Positions 10,227 to 22,412 are shown, counted from the stretch's first letter. The stretch is 64,000 nt of DNA from Protopterus annectens (GCF_019279795.1 NC_056749.1:576699549-576763548), one strand, 5' to 3'. Made by a program: numbers and translations. Notes: generated from the sequence alone by a model not told the origin.

Positions 10227-12618
10227 TTTTTGTTAGTATGGCAGATAAAAAGGGTAGTCCAGGGTTTAAGCGGTGTTCTGATTGTTGACATAAACTGCCT
10301 ACTTCTAATGCACACTCTGTGTTTATTGTTTGGGAGCTTCCCATTTATCTGTTGAACCACCTTGTACTATATGTGAAAACTTTTCTAATGGAACTTTGTT
10401 AGAAAGGAAAAATAAGCTGATACTGAAGTGACTTTTAAAATCTCCCCTTTCAGAAGCTATTTCTGGGTCAGAGGTCTCGACCCCTCCTAAAGCCCCATAA
10501 GAAAATGCATGTTTCTACTAAGGATAAATCCTTGCCTTCGTCCCCGGCTGTGGACTCTCAACAACCAAAATCTAAAAAGGCTAAAATTTCTGCTCCGAAG
10601 CTGTCCGCTCCAGTGCTTTTGGTGCCCAGACCTTCGGTACTGAAGCTTTCGGCTCCATCCTCTCCAACAGCCTTCTACATATCGGCACCAAGGGGTCCTT
10701 GGTTCAGACCTTTACCACTGTATCGGCATCGATCGTTCAGTCAGCGCAGACCTTGATCGCTTCGGCTCTGAGATCTTCCTCTGAACCGAGGCCTTTATTA
10801 CTGACTCCAGTTTTGTCAGTTCCAGTTTCGGCACCGATCCCTGCTTTGGTGCAGACAATGACATCGGCACCAAATACTCCGGTGCAGACTACAGTAGTTC
10901 AGTCTTTCTTGGCATCGTTGTCCTCGGTGCGATCAGACGAGATGGGCACTGAGTCTGCCTCTTTTGTGGACAGGCCTGTTTCTCCCTCAGGCTCAGTGAG
11001 GTCCACTAGAAGTCTTTTTGAACATGATGTGTTGCATTTTGTGGACCAGGCATTCTTGGCCAGAGGTATTCCACCCCCCAGGAACTATCCTTCCTTGGGA
11101 GGTGATCACCCATCTCCAAAGACACCTTTTTATTCTCCTCCTTCATTGCCTTTGAAGTCCATGGGTATAGTACAAGTCTTCCCCTTCTGCGGTTCCCTTT
11201 ATGGATCTCACTAAGGAACTGCAGTTGCCTTCGTGGCAGGAAAGTTTTGCTACGACCCAGGATGTCAACTGTGATACGCATAGCTTGCTGCTCTGCAGTC
11301 ATCCAGGGACTCTGAGTCGGCAGGCTGAGCTACTTAGGGGGGATGAGTGCCCTCTGTCCTCGACACACTCCTCTCCGGGTGGACCAGCCTTCCAACTGAT
11401 GGAGAAGGCTTTCACTGCTGCTGGCAATACTGGACTGTCTATAACTCGCCCTCCTCTGGTACACTGGTTTCACAAGTCGCACCTAGCGGACACCGGGTGC
11501 AAGGGCCTCAGGACATATTCCTTTAGGATTCCCCTTTTCCATTGTCTTCCCCAGCTTCTCTCGCTGAGGAGGTCCACCGGAAAAGTTCATGTAAGAGGAA
11601 GCACATGGACTCCACAGAGCAGTCTCTCACCGAAGACTCAGATTTCGATGAGGGGGAAGGATCCCCTCTGTCACCCTCTGAGGTATCCTTTGGCGATATC
11701 CTTGAAATCCTGAAACAGACAGGTGACAGGCAACCCTCTAATCTGACCCCTGCGGAATCTGTATTCCTGCAGGCTTTTTGCGCCCGACCCCCTACCTCCT
11801 GGGTTACTCCACATGCCGATGAACTTGTCAAGTTCATCGTGCAGTGTGCTTGGAAGGCCCCTGATAGTGTTGAAGCTATTCCCTGGAGGCCTGATAAGAT
11901 CTTGTCCCCTCCTGCTTCGTATCCCCATTGGTCCAAGGGTCTTCCTGTAGATGCTTTGGTGGTGGCGGCTGCAACAAAAAAGGATCTGGCAGAAGAAGAA
12001 AGCCAGACTGTCCATCTGCTTAACAGAGTCCCGGGCCCTGGACAGAATAGGGAAGCGCACTTTTGCTTCAGCAACCTTTGCTATCAGGTCCCTTAATTAT
12101 ATGGCACATTTTACCAGGCTTCAAAGGGATCTGGTCTCTGAGCTCTCTGAAACCTTGGCTGGTGCAATGTCTGATGGGGTCCGTGACAAAGTGGCTTATC
12201 AGCTAGCCACCATTAAATCTATATCTAACTCCTCTATGCGATATCTCACACATCAGAAGGAGCAGCTAGAGTGGCTGGTTCAGCTGCGGTCTTGACAACA
12301 TGCCTGGATGCGCTTGTGCAACTTCGCGGAACCTTTTAAGTCTTCCTTTCTTAATGCCCCCATTGAGCCCTCCTCTGTGTTTGGGCCCAAAGTGAAAAGC
12401 ACACTGGCCAGATGTGAACAAGACAGTAAGACCCTTTCTGCTGTAGGTGTCCGTTATTCTTCCCCTCAACATGCTTTCTCCGAAAACCAAAAGCGTGGGA
12501 AGATATGGTTCAAGAAATCTCTGGGTCCTTTCCATGACACACAGGCCGAGTTTTCCCCCAGAGGCAGGGGGAAACTCACAGGGAAGACTCTCCTTTTGGG
12601 GCAGAGGGGGACCGCGTA
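10227..12618 (+). pseudogene. gag-like gene of DIRS copy B
   Basis: First gene of copy B, beginning near the ATG at 10227. It has a Ser/Thr/Pro-rich middle (10505-11210) and a conserved part with KGLPVDALVVAAATKKDLAE (about 11935-12000) and NYMAHFTRLQRDLVSELSET (about 12095-12150). It ends in a Gly/Arg-rich stretch near 12560-12618. The same blocks stand in the same order in copies A and C. It is a broken fossil with several breaks. The product would be a nucleic-acid-binding structural protein by analogy. Confidence 0.75.
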
Positions 12619-12829
12619 ACCAGGGTTCCAGGGATTCTTTCCCTGGTCAATCCTACCAGTGCTCCTGAGGAGCAGCCCAACTCCTTTCCTCTGGAGGTGG
12701 TTGGGGGACGTGTCTCCTTGTACCCTTCTGCCTGGCTAACCATCACCACCGATTCTTGGGTACAAAGTATCATAACCAGAGGTTATCATATCCCCTTCGA
12801 TCTTTGTCCCGTCAAAAAAAATCTTCCGA

Positions 12830-14580
12830 CGTTCCACCCAGTCAAAGGGAAGAAGCAGCACTGCAGATAGAAAAGCTGCTAAGCAAAAGTGTGATCCAGA
12901 TAGTCCCTCCAGACCAGATAGGATCCTGAGTCTGCTCAAAACTATTTTTGGTGCCAAAGAAATCCGGGGACTGGAGACCAATTTTGGACCTCTGTGTATT
13001 TAACAAGTTTGTGTGAGAGTACAAAAATTCTGGATGGTCACTATACAGTCTCCTCCCGCTTTTGGAAAAAGACGATTGGATGTGCTCTCTAGATCTTCAA
13101 GATGCATACTACCACATAAAGGTGGACAGGCCGTCAAGAAGATTTCTGCACTTCCGTGCGGGAATCGGTCACTACCAGTTGAGAGTACTGTCCTTCGGAC
13201 TCTCTACAGCCCCCAGAGTGTTCACAAAGTGCATGGCAGTTGTCACAGCTCACTTGCGACTTAAAAGATTCCAGGTGTTTCCGTACCTAGACGACTGGCT
13301 CATTTCCGCCCCCATCAGACATCTACTGGAAAAAGCCCTGGCATACTCTCTCCTCGCTGCTCAGAGACTAGGCATAACCATAAACTGAAAGAAATCCAAT
13401 CTCACCCCATCTGAGTCGATAAAATTCATAGGGGTCATCTTGGATACAAAAAACTGCAGAGTGGCTGTTCCAGAGCACAGAATTTTAAGGATAAAGCAAC
13501 AACTAATTAATTCCAATCCTTTCAAAGGAAAAATCCATGGCTCACTCTGTTCTACAGCTGTTGGGTTCCATGGCAGCTTCCATCACCATTGTTACCCTGG
13601 CCAGATTTCACATGAGGCTTCTACAATGGCTACTGCTCACCCAATGGTTTCCTTTTCAGCATTCTCTTTCAGCCATGATTCGAGTAACCTACAGGTACAA
13701 ACAGGATTTTAATTGGTTGATGACACACAACCTCTTTCAGTGGTCTCACCCTTTTTCCCCCCAGCAACCCAAAGCCACAGTGACCACGGACGCCTCCCTG
13801 ATTGGGTGGGGGGGGCTGTCAGGGACAGACAGTCCAAGGCACTTGGTCCCAACCGGAGGCCCATCTGCATATAAATGTTCTAGAGCTGAGGGGGCAGTGC
13901 TTCTGGCATTGCAAGCATTCCATCCCCTGCTGCCATCTGGGACAATTGCGATTCAATCAGACAACATGGCGGTGGTCTGGTACATCACCAAGCAAGGTAG
14001 AACCCCCTTTGTCGAGAGGCCATGAGGATATGGCAATGGGCGATGGCTACCAACCATTTTCTTCTAGCAATGCACATTCCCAGGAGTTCCAACGTGATAG
14101 ACTCAGCAGGTGCATTCTACAACCTCACGAGTGGTCCCTGAATTTCTTGATAGCGGTGGAGATCTTCCACTGCTGGGGCCGTCCTTGCTGCGACCTCTTA
14201 GCACCCCAGCCCAACTACAAAAGCAGCAACTACTTTGCCCTGATTCCACCTCTGAGACAGTCACCCAGGGATGCTCTAGTCCACGATTGGCCCTTGGGTC
14301 TTCTCTATGCATTTCCGCCCTTTCCTCTCATTCACCAGTTTCTGAAGAAAGCCTGGCAGTTGAAGAGCAAGGTAATCCTCATCGCACCATATTGGCCACG
14401 ACCGATTTGGTTCACATTCCTTTGGCCTCTCCTGCTAGATCAACCATGGATCCTCCATCCAATCCCAGAGTTGATCTCACATGGATCCTCCATACAATCC
14501 CAGAGTTGATCTCACACCCACAGAACCTGATTCATCCCAACCTGAACAGCTTGAAGCTAACGGCTTGGCTACTCCAATTC
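12830..14580 (+). pseudogene. RT, RNase H and following region of DIRS copy B
   Basis: Reverse transcriptase: MCSLDLQDAYYHIKVDRPSR (about 13083) is motif A, LSFGLSTAPRVFTKCMAVV (about 13190) follows, and FPYLDDWLISAP (about 13278) is the catalytic YLDD. RNase H: VTTDASLIGWGGLSGTDS (about 13780) and IAIQSDNMAVVWYITKQG (about 13943). The following conserved region: WGRPCCDLLAPQPNYKSSNY (about 14175) and APYWPRPIWFTFLWPLL (about 14385). The order is standard for DIRS. A direct duplication of about 36 bases lies at 14446-14516. It is a broken fossil. Confidence 0.85.
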
Positions 14581-14589
14581 CCTTGATAG

Positions 14590-15022
14590 CCAGGCAGAAT
14601 GATCCGTCTTTACCAGTACGTGATATTCCTATTGCTTCTCCTAAGTCCTCCACTAGAATTACTTATCTGAGCAAGTGGACAAGATTTATTTGTTGGCTGA
14701 AAGATAAACAAGTAGACCCCTTTTCAGCACCAGTGTCGATAATACTAGACTATCTGGCTGACCTGTTTCAATCAGGTCTATCGGCCTCTACCATTAGAGT
14801 TCATTTGGCTGCAATTTCTAATTTTCATGAGGGTGTCCAAGTTTCCTCTCATGTCCCATAAATTGTGTAAGACCTTCATAAAAGGTGTGAATCATCTGAA
14901 GCCGCCTTTTAGAGAACCTATTCAACCATGGGATTTATCATTAATTCTGCAAGCTCTGACAATGGCACCTTTTGAACCAGCCTCTTCTTGTGACCTCAAG
15001 TATTTGTCATGGAAAACCTTGT
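14590..15022 (+). pseudogene. Tyrosine recombinase of DIRS copy B, first segment
   Basis: N-terminal core-binding part of the recombinase: SSTRITYLSKWTRFICWLKD (about 14650) and SIILDYLADLFQSGLSAST (about 14737), then LKYLSWKTLYL at its end. Copy C begins at 15023 directly after this, and the gene resumes at 20829. Confidence 0.82.
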
Positions 15023-15205
15023 ATCTGAAGTAGTTAACTTCATTTGATCAGCAACCTGTGGGTATTGGATCCGATTCGGATCCGAGCCGGCAGCTTTCTT
15101 AGCCAAAGATCCGAGCTCCAAGCTCATCCCCCCTTACCCATAATGCCCTGCCACCTCCCTCTAACCCTCAGATCTCATTTGCTGTGGCTTCTGTAAGCTT
15201 CTTAG
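15023..15205 (+). repeat. Left inverted terminal repeat of DIRS copy C
   Basis: Matches the reverse complement of 20640-20828. It contains a palindrome GGATCCGATTCGGATCC at 15067-15083, at the same place as the palindrome in copy B. Confidence 0.87.
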
Positions 15206-15405
15206 AAAGAGCTCCTAGCATGGTATCATGAGTTAAGGCTTTATATGTATTTTTCTGTGAAAATTTCTATATCTTTGTGTGTGTGATTTCCTTCTAACTC
15301 TCTTAGTATTACTTGTGGGTAGTTTTAAAAAAATTCTTAGTTATTCCCCTCACCCCGTCTGTGTGTGAAGGTGTGTGCGTGTGGGCCTGTTTTCCTTTCT
15401 TTAAA

Positions 15406-17672
15406 ATGTCTGAAGGCCCAAAAGCTGTGTTTTCTAAATGCTCAGAGTGTGGCCATAAGCTGTCCCCAGCGGATGGCCACACTGTGCGTTATTTGCCTGG
15501 GTGTTGATCACCTTTCTTCGGGCTGCACTATTTGTGCAGCCTTCAACCCCAGGGCTTTGAGGGATAGGAGGATGAAGCTAATCCTTGCCAGCCTTTTGCC
15601 CCCTGATTCCACTTCGTCCTCCTCCGCCTCTGTGGCACCAGCTGCAGCTGCTCCACCTACCGCCTCTGATCCCCTGGTCAGGACTCAACCTCCCTCTTTG
15701 GTCCAGAAGGAAAGTGACAGAAAAAAGAGGGATAAGAAGGATAGGGAGTGGGAAAAAGATGGGTACCGTAGCCACAAGAGGCAGTCCGAGTCAGTTCCAT
15801 TGGCCCCGCCATCCAAGCAGCTTGCCTCTCCCCTTAAGGTCTCCAGGTCTTCCCCCTCCCGGCTTCGTTCTCAACGTTTTTCCCCGGAGCTGGAGGAGCA
15901 GACCCGGTCACCTTCAAGGTCGTCTAGGCAGCCTTCCCGGGTAGCCTTGGCAGCCTCGTCCAGGTCAACGAGGAGTCTATCCGACGCAGACATGGACCAG
16001 ATGCGTCGATTTCTTCAGGCCCAGCTGCAGATGGGAGTGCTCTTGCCTTCCCCCCTCCGAGGGGTAGCTCGACCCCCCTTTTTTGCCCCCATTGCTCCTT
16101 CTCCGACCCATTATCGGGGTTTGGAGCTGTCTGATCCATCTAGCTTCAGAGCCGGGGTGGTGTCAGCGCCGGCAGTGTTTTCTACTTCAGCGCCGACTGT
16201 ACCCTCGAGTCTGTTGGTTCCATTTTCGGATCCGAGCTCTCGGGGTCATGAGTTGAGAGTCTGATCCTGAGGGGTTAGTGGGCCTTTGGCTCCGTTGAGG
16301 TCGGAGTGCACTACTCTTTTGGCTCCGATCGGTTCATCTCTGGCACAAATCTGCACGCCAGATCCGAGGGGACTGCTTTCGGATCCTAGGGAAAGTGGTT
16401 CACCCTCGGCATTCGACGTCGTGGAGAGGGTCCTTTTGAGGGATTCGAGGCCCCAGGCTCTTGCTACAGATACGGATCCACCCGCCATTCCCTCTCAGAC
16501 TGGCCTGTCTTCCATCATCCGGACCCAGGGACAGCCTGCGCCTACGTCCCAGATGATTCCCGTAGAGGAACAAGACATTGTTGGTGAGGCTTCTTTGGAC
16601 AGCCCCCCCCGAGGAGGTCCCTCACAAATGAAAGTGCAAGAGGAGGCACTTGGACTCACCTGAGTCCCTCACAGAAGACACGGACTTAGAGGAAGGGGAA
16701 GGTTCCCCAAGGTCAACCCCGAAGACGTCTCCTTTGGAGACATTATGGAAATGTTGCGCATTAGAGGGGGGTGGTCTGCCCAAAAACCTTCCTCGGATGA
16801 GTCTGCATTTTTGGAGGCGTTTGACAGGCCCATCTATCTCTTGGGTGTCCTCTCCTGCCGACCCCCTGGTGGACCTCATAACTACCAGGGCATGGAAGGA
16901 GCTGGACACTGTTGAACCAATACCCAAGAGACCTGACAAGATCCTCAGCCCCCCCCCCCACAGACAGGACAGTTTGGAGCAAGGGTGCCCCAGTGGATGC
17001 CATGTGGTGGCGGCTGCCACTAAAAAGGAATTAGCACAGGAGAGGTCCTCGGTACATCCTCCAGACAAGGAGTCTCGGATGATGGACCATCTCGGAAAGC
17101 GGATGTTCGCTTCAGCAACCTTTTCTGTAAGGTCACTGAACTATATGGCACATGTAATTTAGCTCCAGTGGGACCTGATCAAGGAGTATGCTGAATCACC
17201 CCCAGAGTCCATGTCGGCCGAGGACAAACGGACCTTCTTGGCTCGAATGGCCACTCTCAAATCGATTGCTAACACATCTATGCAGCTTCTCTCCCATGCG
17301 ACGGAGGGAGCGGCTAGAGCCAGCGTAACAGGCGTCGTCTTGCGTAGACAGGCCTGGCTCTGTCTCTGCAACTTTGCGGAACCCTTCAAGGCGTCCTTCG
17401 CGAACGCCCCTTTTGACGGTTGTATGCTTTTCAGCAAAACCGTCCGCGATACGCTTCTCCAGAGCGAGAAAGATGGGAAGATGTCTGCCGTCAGGATCCA
17501 CTTCTCTGCTCCTCAGAGGTCCTACTCCAGGAACCAAAGGGGACAAAAGCTGATGTGGTTCCGGAAAGCTCAACCATCCCTTTTCGCTCCGGATCCTTCA
17601 TCCTTCAGAGGCAGAGGAGGACAGGGTGGTCGCCAGCCCAGAGGCAGAGGGGGCCGAAGAATTTCGGGTTGA
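15406..17672 (+). pseudogene. gag-like gene of DIRS copy C
   Basis: This starts near the ATG at 15406. The N-terminal region has paired cysteines (CSECGHKL, then CVICLGVDHLSSGCTICAAF in the adjacent frame, about 15438-15547), an arrangement also seen in copies D and G, so a zinc-binding head is likely. A Ser/Pro-rich section follows, then the conserved block HVVAAATKKELAQ (about 17000) and SVRSLNYMAHV. The end is rich in RGRGG (17600-17672). It is a broken fossil with several breaks. Confidence 0.77.
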
Positions 17673-17879
17673 GGGAACCCTTTTCTGATCGACCCGCGCA
17701 GCAACCCTGAGGGGTTGCCCGACTGCTCCTCTCTGGAGGCAGCCGGGGGCGCTTCTTGGAGCACCTAACACACTGGCATTCCATTACGACAGATCGCTGG
17801 GTGCTCCAAATTCTATCCAAAGGCTATTCTATCCCATTCCTAATGTATCCTCCCCAGTTGGGGAGCCTCCCCGATGTTC

Positions 17880-19560
17880 CACCCAATCAGAGGGAGGTAG
17901 CAGCCTTCGAAATATGAGAGCTGCTAAGAAAAAGAGCCATCCAGCACGTCCCCCTTGGGCAATCCGGATCAGGCTTTTACTCCAGGTTCTTTTTGGTGCC
18001 AAAAAAGATGGGGGGGACTTGCAACCGATTCTCGACCTGTCCACACTGAACCTGCCAGTCGCAAAAGAAAACTTCTGGATGGTCACTATTCAATCCATTC
18101 TCCCACTTTTACAGGAGAACAACTGGATGTGCTCGATAGACCTCAAGGATGCATACTACCACATTCTAATGGACAGGTGATCCAGGAGGTTTCTCCGCTT
18201 TCGGCTGGGAGCCAGCCATTATCAGTCCAGGGTCCTACTCATTGGTCTCACCACAGCCCCCAGGGTGTTCACCAAGGTCATGGCAGTTGTAGGGGCCCAC
18301 CTGAGGCTTCAGGGAATACAGGTCTTTCCTTACCTGGACGACTGGCTCCTAACCGCCCCCACCAGGCATCTGCTATGTTCAGGCAGGGACTACTTGCATC
18401 TAGCCCGCCATCTAGGGATCACGATCAACCAGAAGAAATCCTCCCTTCAGCCTGTTCAGATCTTGGATTTCATAGGGGCCAGGATAGACGCTGTACAATC
18501 CAGAGTCTTTCTGACGGCAGACAGACTTCGCAATTTAAACCTTCACATTATGGCTCTCTTACAATCATCAGCCCCCCCAGCGGAATTGGTCCTGAGGGCC
18601 CTGGGGTCCATGACAGCAGCCATCAATCTGTCACTTATCGCACGTCTGAAGATGAGAATCCTTCAATGGACCTTACAGGTTCAATGGTCCATCCTACGTC
18701 AACCCCTGTCTACACCTATTCCCTCAGCAGGATTTGCAGGGAGTCTCTACTCTGGTGGCTCTACTCCAGAGACCTCTGGGAAGGGCACCCCTTCTCCATG
18801 TCCCCACCCCAAGTCACAGTGACCACGGACGCATCTCTCCTCGGGTGGGGGGGCATTGCATGGGCAGATCCGTCCAAGGCACGTGGACTCACCCAGAGGC
18901 CTCATTGCATATCAGTGTCCTGGAGATGAGGGCGGTGCTTCTAGCGTTGCAAGCTCTCCACCCCCTTCTTCCTCTGGGGACTATTGCAGTTCAAACTGAT
19001 ATGTCGGTAGTCTGGTATATCAACAAACGGGGGAACCAGATCTTACCCACTTAGAGGCCATGAGAGTGTGGGAATGGGCAATATCCACCAACCGCTTTCT
19101 CATAGCAACGCACATACCGGGTCCGTCAAACATTCTAGCGGACAGGTTGAGTCAAACGATCCTCACCTTACGAGTGGTCTCTGAACCCAGTAGTAGCGGA
19201 GCAAATCTTCCTCAGATGGGGTCAACTTTGCTGCGATCTGTTTACCTCGCCTTCGAACACAAAGTGCAGCGAGTTCTTCGCTCTAATTCCCCCACCAGGG
19301 GAAGTCCCCAGAGACTCTGGTTCATGCTTGGCCATCCGGTTTTCTATATGCTTATCCTCCTCTTCCATGATAAAGTTCTTGCAGAAAGCTTGTCTGTTGG
19401 GGAGCAGAGTTATCCTCATAGCCCCATTCTGGCTTCACCAAACCTGGTTCCCATACTTACGGTCTCATCTAGTACATCCTCCCTGGATCTTGGATCCCAT
19501 TCCGGATCTGATCCCTTAGGATTGAAGACACCCGACCTGACTACCTCAAGCTCTCACCTT
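17880..19560 (+). pseudogene. RT, RNase H and following region of DIRS copy C
   Basis: Motif A is MCSIDLKDAYYHILMDR at about 18128, and TTAPRVFTKVMAVVGAHLRL with FPYLDDWLLTAP follows at about 18250-18357. The RT tail has LGSMTAAINLSLIARLKMRI (about 18601). RNase H has VTTDASLLGWGGIAWADPSK (about 18820) and VWYINKRGNQ (about 19012). The post-RNase H region lies at 19180-19560. All blocks have counterparts in A and B. It is a broken fossil. Confidence 0.85.
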
Positions 19561-19578
19561 GGTTGATCCAGTTCCATT

Positions 19579-20395
19579 AATGGCTAGGACTCCCGGTATA
19601 TCTTCCTCAGTTAAGGCCATCCTGGTGGCCGCTCATAAACCTTCTACCAGGAAAATCTACAGGAGTAAATGGAAGCGTTTCTCTATCTGGGCGGAGCATA
19701 GGAATTTGGATCTCTTTACGGCTCCTATCCCAGAAGTCCTCGACTTTCTATCCCATATTTTTCATCAAGGGGCTAGTTCTTCTACTGTTAAGGTTCAATT
19801 AGCAGCTATTTCCCACTTCCACGTTGGAAACAGTTTTGGCCCCCTAGCTTCCTCTAAGATTTGCAAGACATTCCTGAAAGGAACCTTCCTGTTAAGACCC
19901 CCTGTAAGATGCAGTTCCTCCATGGGATCTAACCCTAGTTCTTCAGTCTCTCACTGGTCCTCCCTTTGAGCGTGCAGCTTCAGTCGAGAGTATAGACTTC
20001 ATTGTCTGGATGTTCATAGACAGTTGCGATTTTACTTTAACAGAACAGCCGAACTTCGAAAATCATATCAACTCTTTGTGTCATTTGCTAAATCCTGTCT
20101 GGGCAAACCAGTGACTAAAGTAACCTTGGCTAGATGGGATTTCCCAATGCATCCTCCTGGCATACAAAAGCTCTGGTCGTCCTGAGCCCCTGAGGGTTTG
20201 AGCCCATTCTACCCGATCTATGGCTGCTTCTGTTGCTTTCTGGTTAAGGGTTTCTTTGGATGACATTTGCTCAGCAGCTACCTGGACTTCCTCTCATACC
20301 TTTATTACACATAAATTGGATTTAATATCCAGAGGATGCGCATCCTTTGGCTCTGCAGTGCTCGGGAATATCCTTCCATGAGGACCTCCCAAGTT
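19579..20395 (+). pseudogene. Tyrosine recombinase of DIRS copy C
   Basis: HKPSTRKIYRSKWKRFSIWA (about 19636) and VLDFLSHIFHQGASSSTVKV (about 19735) are the core-binding part. The tail has LHRLDVHRQLRFYFNRT-like and TFITHKLDLISRGCAS-like blocks (about 19990-20350), where the last helix with the catalytic Tyr would lie. The family cuts and joins DNA with a Tyr nucleophile and integrates circular intermediates. This copy is rearranged and broken. Confidence 0.75.
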
Positions 20396-20424
20396 TTTTG
20401 GTAGCTGGGGACTCTGTCCCACAG

Positions 20425-20525
20425 GTTGCTGATCAAATGAAGTTAACTACTTCAGATAAAGAAGTTATGAACTCACCATAACGTTCCATCTGAGTAGGTA
20501 ACTTCATTTGTCAGCAACCAACCCT
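20425..20525. repeat. Internal complementary region of DIRS copy C
   Basis: The first half (about 20420-20460) is complementary to the left end at 15023-15060. The second half (about 20462-20520) is complementary to the right end at 20755-20825. In DIRS biology this region is thought to template joining of the two ends into a circle. Confidence 0.85.
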
Positions 20526-20639
20526 CCCTCCATCCCCCGCACTCTTGGTTCGTTCTTGAAGGATCAGGATATGTCACTTCCAGATAACATCAGGTGGGGG
20601 ACATTCAGTATTCCTTTCTTGTGTTATAATAATTCTCTG

Positions 20640-20828
20640 ACATTATGGCAAACTCGATCTGAGGGTTAGAGGGAGGTGACAGGGCATTATGGCTAAGGGG
20701 GGAGGAGCTTGGAGTTCGAATCTTTGGCTAGAAAAGCTCAGAATCCGATCTGATACCCACAGGTTGCTGACAAATGAAGTTAACTGCTCAGATGGAACGT
20801 TATGGTGAGTACATAACTTCTTTTTTTT
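20640..20828 (-). repeat. Right inverted terminal repeat of DIRS copy C
   Basis: Reverse-complement match to 15023-15205, including CATAATGCCCTG and the CCTCCCTCTAACCCTCAGAT block. The outer about 70 bases pair with the second half of the ICR. Confidence 0.87.
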
Positions 20829-21420
20829 GGTCCCTATTACTTCTGCCAGACGTATTTCTGAACTTCAGGCTTTATGTCTCAAGAGTCCATACTTGATTTT
20901 TCATAGAGATAGTGTCTGAGAACTAATCCGTCATTTCTGCCTAAAGTGACCATTAATCAAGCCATTGAATTGCCAGTTTTCTTTCCCAACCATTCAAACA
21001 GAGGCGAGTATTGCCTACATACCCTTGGTATTCACAGGCAAATCCGTTTTTACCTTAACAGGACTAAACCCTTTTGTAAATCTGACCAGTTATTTTTGGC
21101 CTTTTCTGGACCTAGATTAGGATCAGCTGTTGCTAAGGTCACATTAGCTAGACGGTTGAAGGACACTGACCTTTATTTGCACACAACGTAACATTTCGTT
21201 GCCTACTACCATGAAAGCTCATTCAACAAAGTCGGTGGCAACTTCTGCTGTCTTCCATGCCAGAGCTTCTTTACATGACATCTATGCAACTGCAACTTGG
21301 GCTACACCTCATACTTTTATCAATCATTACAAATTGGATTTGGCCTCCAGGGGGAAGAGCATCTTTCGGTTCTATGGTGCTCAGGAATGTCCTTCCATGA
21401 GAGCCTCCCAGAAATAGAGG
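20829..21420 (+). pseudogene. Tyrosine recombinase of DIRS copy B, second segment
   Basis: The catalytic half of the recombinase resumes after copy C. LGIHRQIRFYLNRTKPFCKS (about 21025) and HSTKSVATSAVFHARASLHD (about 21210, the His-x2-Arg-like region) lead to TPHTFINHYKLDLASRGKS (about 21305), where the nucleophilic Tyr is expected in the INHYKLD helix. It is a broken fossil. Confidence 0.8.
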
Positions 21421-21429
21421 TAGCTGGGG

Positions 21430-21540
21430 ACTCTCCCACACGTAAGAAATGAACGAGGATTAACATCATCAGATAAAGAAGTCATGTCTTACCATAGCAT
21501 TCCATCTGTATTGTTGATCCTCGTTCAGTCATTAAGACCT
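21430..21540. repeat. Internal complementary region of DIRS copy B
   Basis: The sequence AATGAACGAGGATTAACATC starting near 21448 is complementary to the left end at 9799-9833. The stretch through 21535 is complementary to the right end at 21755-21818. This predicts the element boundaries to within a few bases. Confidence 0.87.
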
Positions 21541-21639
21541 TCCCTCCTTCCCCCCTCCTGTGGTTTCTAGTGGATCTCACCATCCAGTTCTCTTAGGTTG
21601 TTCGACCAGAGGTAGCCTCTATCTTCTTTAACTTGCAAA

Positions 21640-21818
21640 CTCAATCTGAGGTAACAGGGAGAGGGGAATTGTGGGTAAGAGTTTAGCTCGAGAGTTTGAA
21701 GCTGACGCGAGCTTGGAAAATGGCCGGCTCAGTTCCGAGCTCGGAACAGATACCCATATGTAATGACTGAACGAGGATCAACAATACAGATGGAAAGTTA
21801 TGGTAAGACAACTTTTTT
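21640..21818 (-). repeat. Right inverted terminal repeat of DIRS copy B
   Basis: Reverse-complement match to 9798-9965, including the palindrome GTTCCGAGCTCGGAAC (21732-21747). Copy A recombinase sequence resumes directly after it. Confidence 0.87.
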
Positions 21819-22300
21819 CCAAAGTTACATTGTCTAAATGGTTAAGTGACTTTTTCCTGTATAACAACTTATGTAAATCTCTTCTCTCTCTCTCATATCT
21901 GTATTAACTCAAAAATTGTTAGCATTGTAATGTACAATTAAAGTTTATTAATGGAGCTTTTCTCCTAGGGTTGCCACTGAAAATGGGCCACAAACTCAGT
22001 TGGACCAACCTGGTTAACAAATGTCAATAAATATTTCTTTTACTCATCAGTGAAGTAAGGTTTCTTTACCTTCTAAAACTCAAAGCACATTCCACAAGGT
22101 CAGTTGCAACATCTGTTGCTTTCCATGCGAGGGCATCCATGGATGACAGTTGTGCAGCAGCAACATGGGCCTCTCCTCGTACCTTTATTGCTAATTTCAA
22201 ATTGGATATGATCTCCAGGGGGAGAGCATCCTTTGGTTCAATGGTACTCAAGAATATTCTTCCATAGGGCCTCCTTGGAAACAAGATAGCTAGGGACTAT
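21819..22300 (+). pseudogene. Tyrosine recombinase of DIRS copy A, last segment
   Basis: This resumes with a KVTLSKWLSD-like reading (about 21821). The stretch at about 22080-22260 corresponds to HSTRSVATSVAFHARASMDD and the final PRTFIANFKLDMISRG-like helix of the recombinase. About 200 bases at 21870-22060 have no counterpart in copy B and may be a small unidentified insertion. Confidence 0.72.
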
Positions 22301-22412
22301 GTCCCATCAGTAAGGAATGAATGAAGATCAACAACATCAGATAAAGAAGTTATGTTCTTACCATAATGTTCCATCTGTGATGGTGGTGTTCATTCATTCA
22401 TTACAACCCCTC
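22300..22412. repeat. Internal complementary region of DIRS copy A
   Basis: GATAAAGAAGTTATGTTCTT (about 22340) and CCATAATGTTCCATCTG are complementary to the right end of copy A at 22660-22716. Its first half should pair with the left end, which lies outside the window. Confidence 0.8.

Larger units (their letters stand above)
15023..20828 (+). mobile_element. DIRS-like retrotransposon copy C, inserted in copy B
   Basis: A 5.8 kb DIRS copy with both ends visible. The left inverted repeat begins ATCTGAAGTAGTTAACTTC at 15023. The right end is ...GGTGAGTACATAACTTCTTT at about 20828. The ICR is at 20425-20525. It lies in a T-rich target (CCTTGT | T-run | GGTCCC) within the recombinase gene of copy B and leaves no evident long target duplication, as expected for this family. 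It is the youngest of the A/B/C set and still broken, with an internal rearrangement in its recombinase. Confidence 0.88.
9798..21818 (+). mobile_element. DIRS-like retrotransposon copy B, inserted in copy A
   Basis: A complete-ended DIRS copy with inverted terminal repeats (9798-9965 and 21640-21818) and an ICR at 21430-21540. Reading the ICR predicts a left end starting ATCTGATGATGTTAATCC and a right end ...GGTAAGACAACTTTTTT, and both are found at the junctions with copy A. It contains gag-like, RT/RNase H and recombinase genes and is itself split by copy C. Without C it would be about 6.2 kb. It is broken in many places. It is younger than A and older than C. Confidence 0.88.

Noticed and set aside
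14446-14516. Tandem duplication of about 36 bases as a functional repeat
   Set aside because: It is found only in DIRS copy B inside a broken gene, so it is probably a private slippage event.
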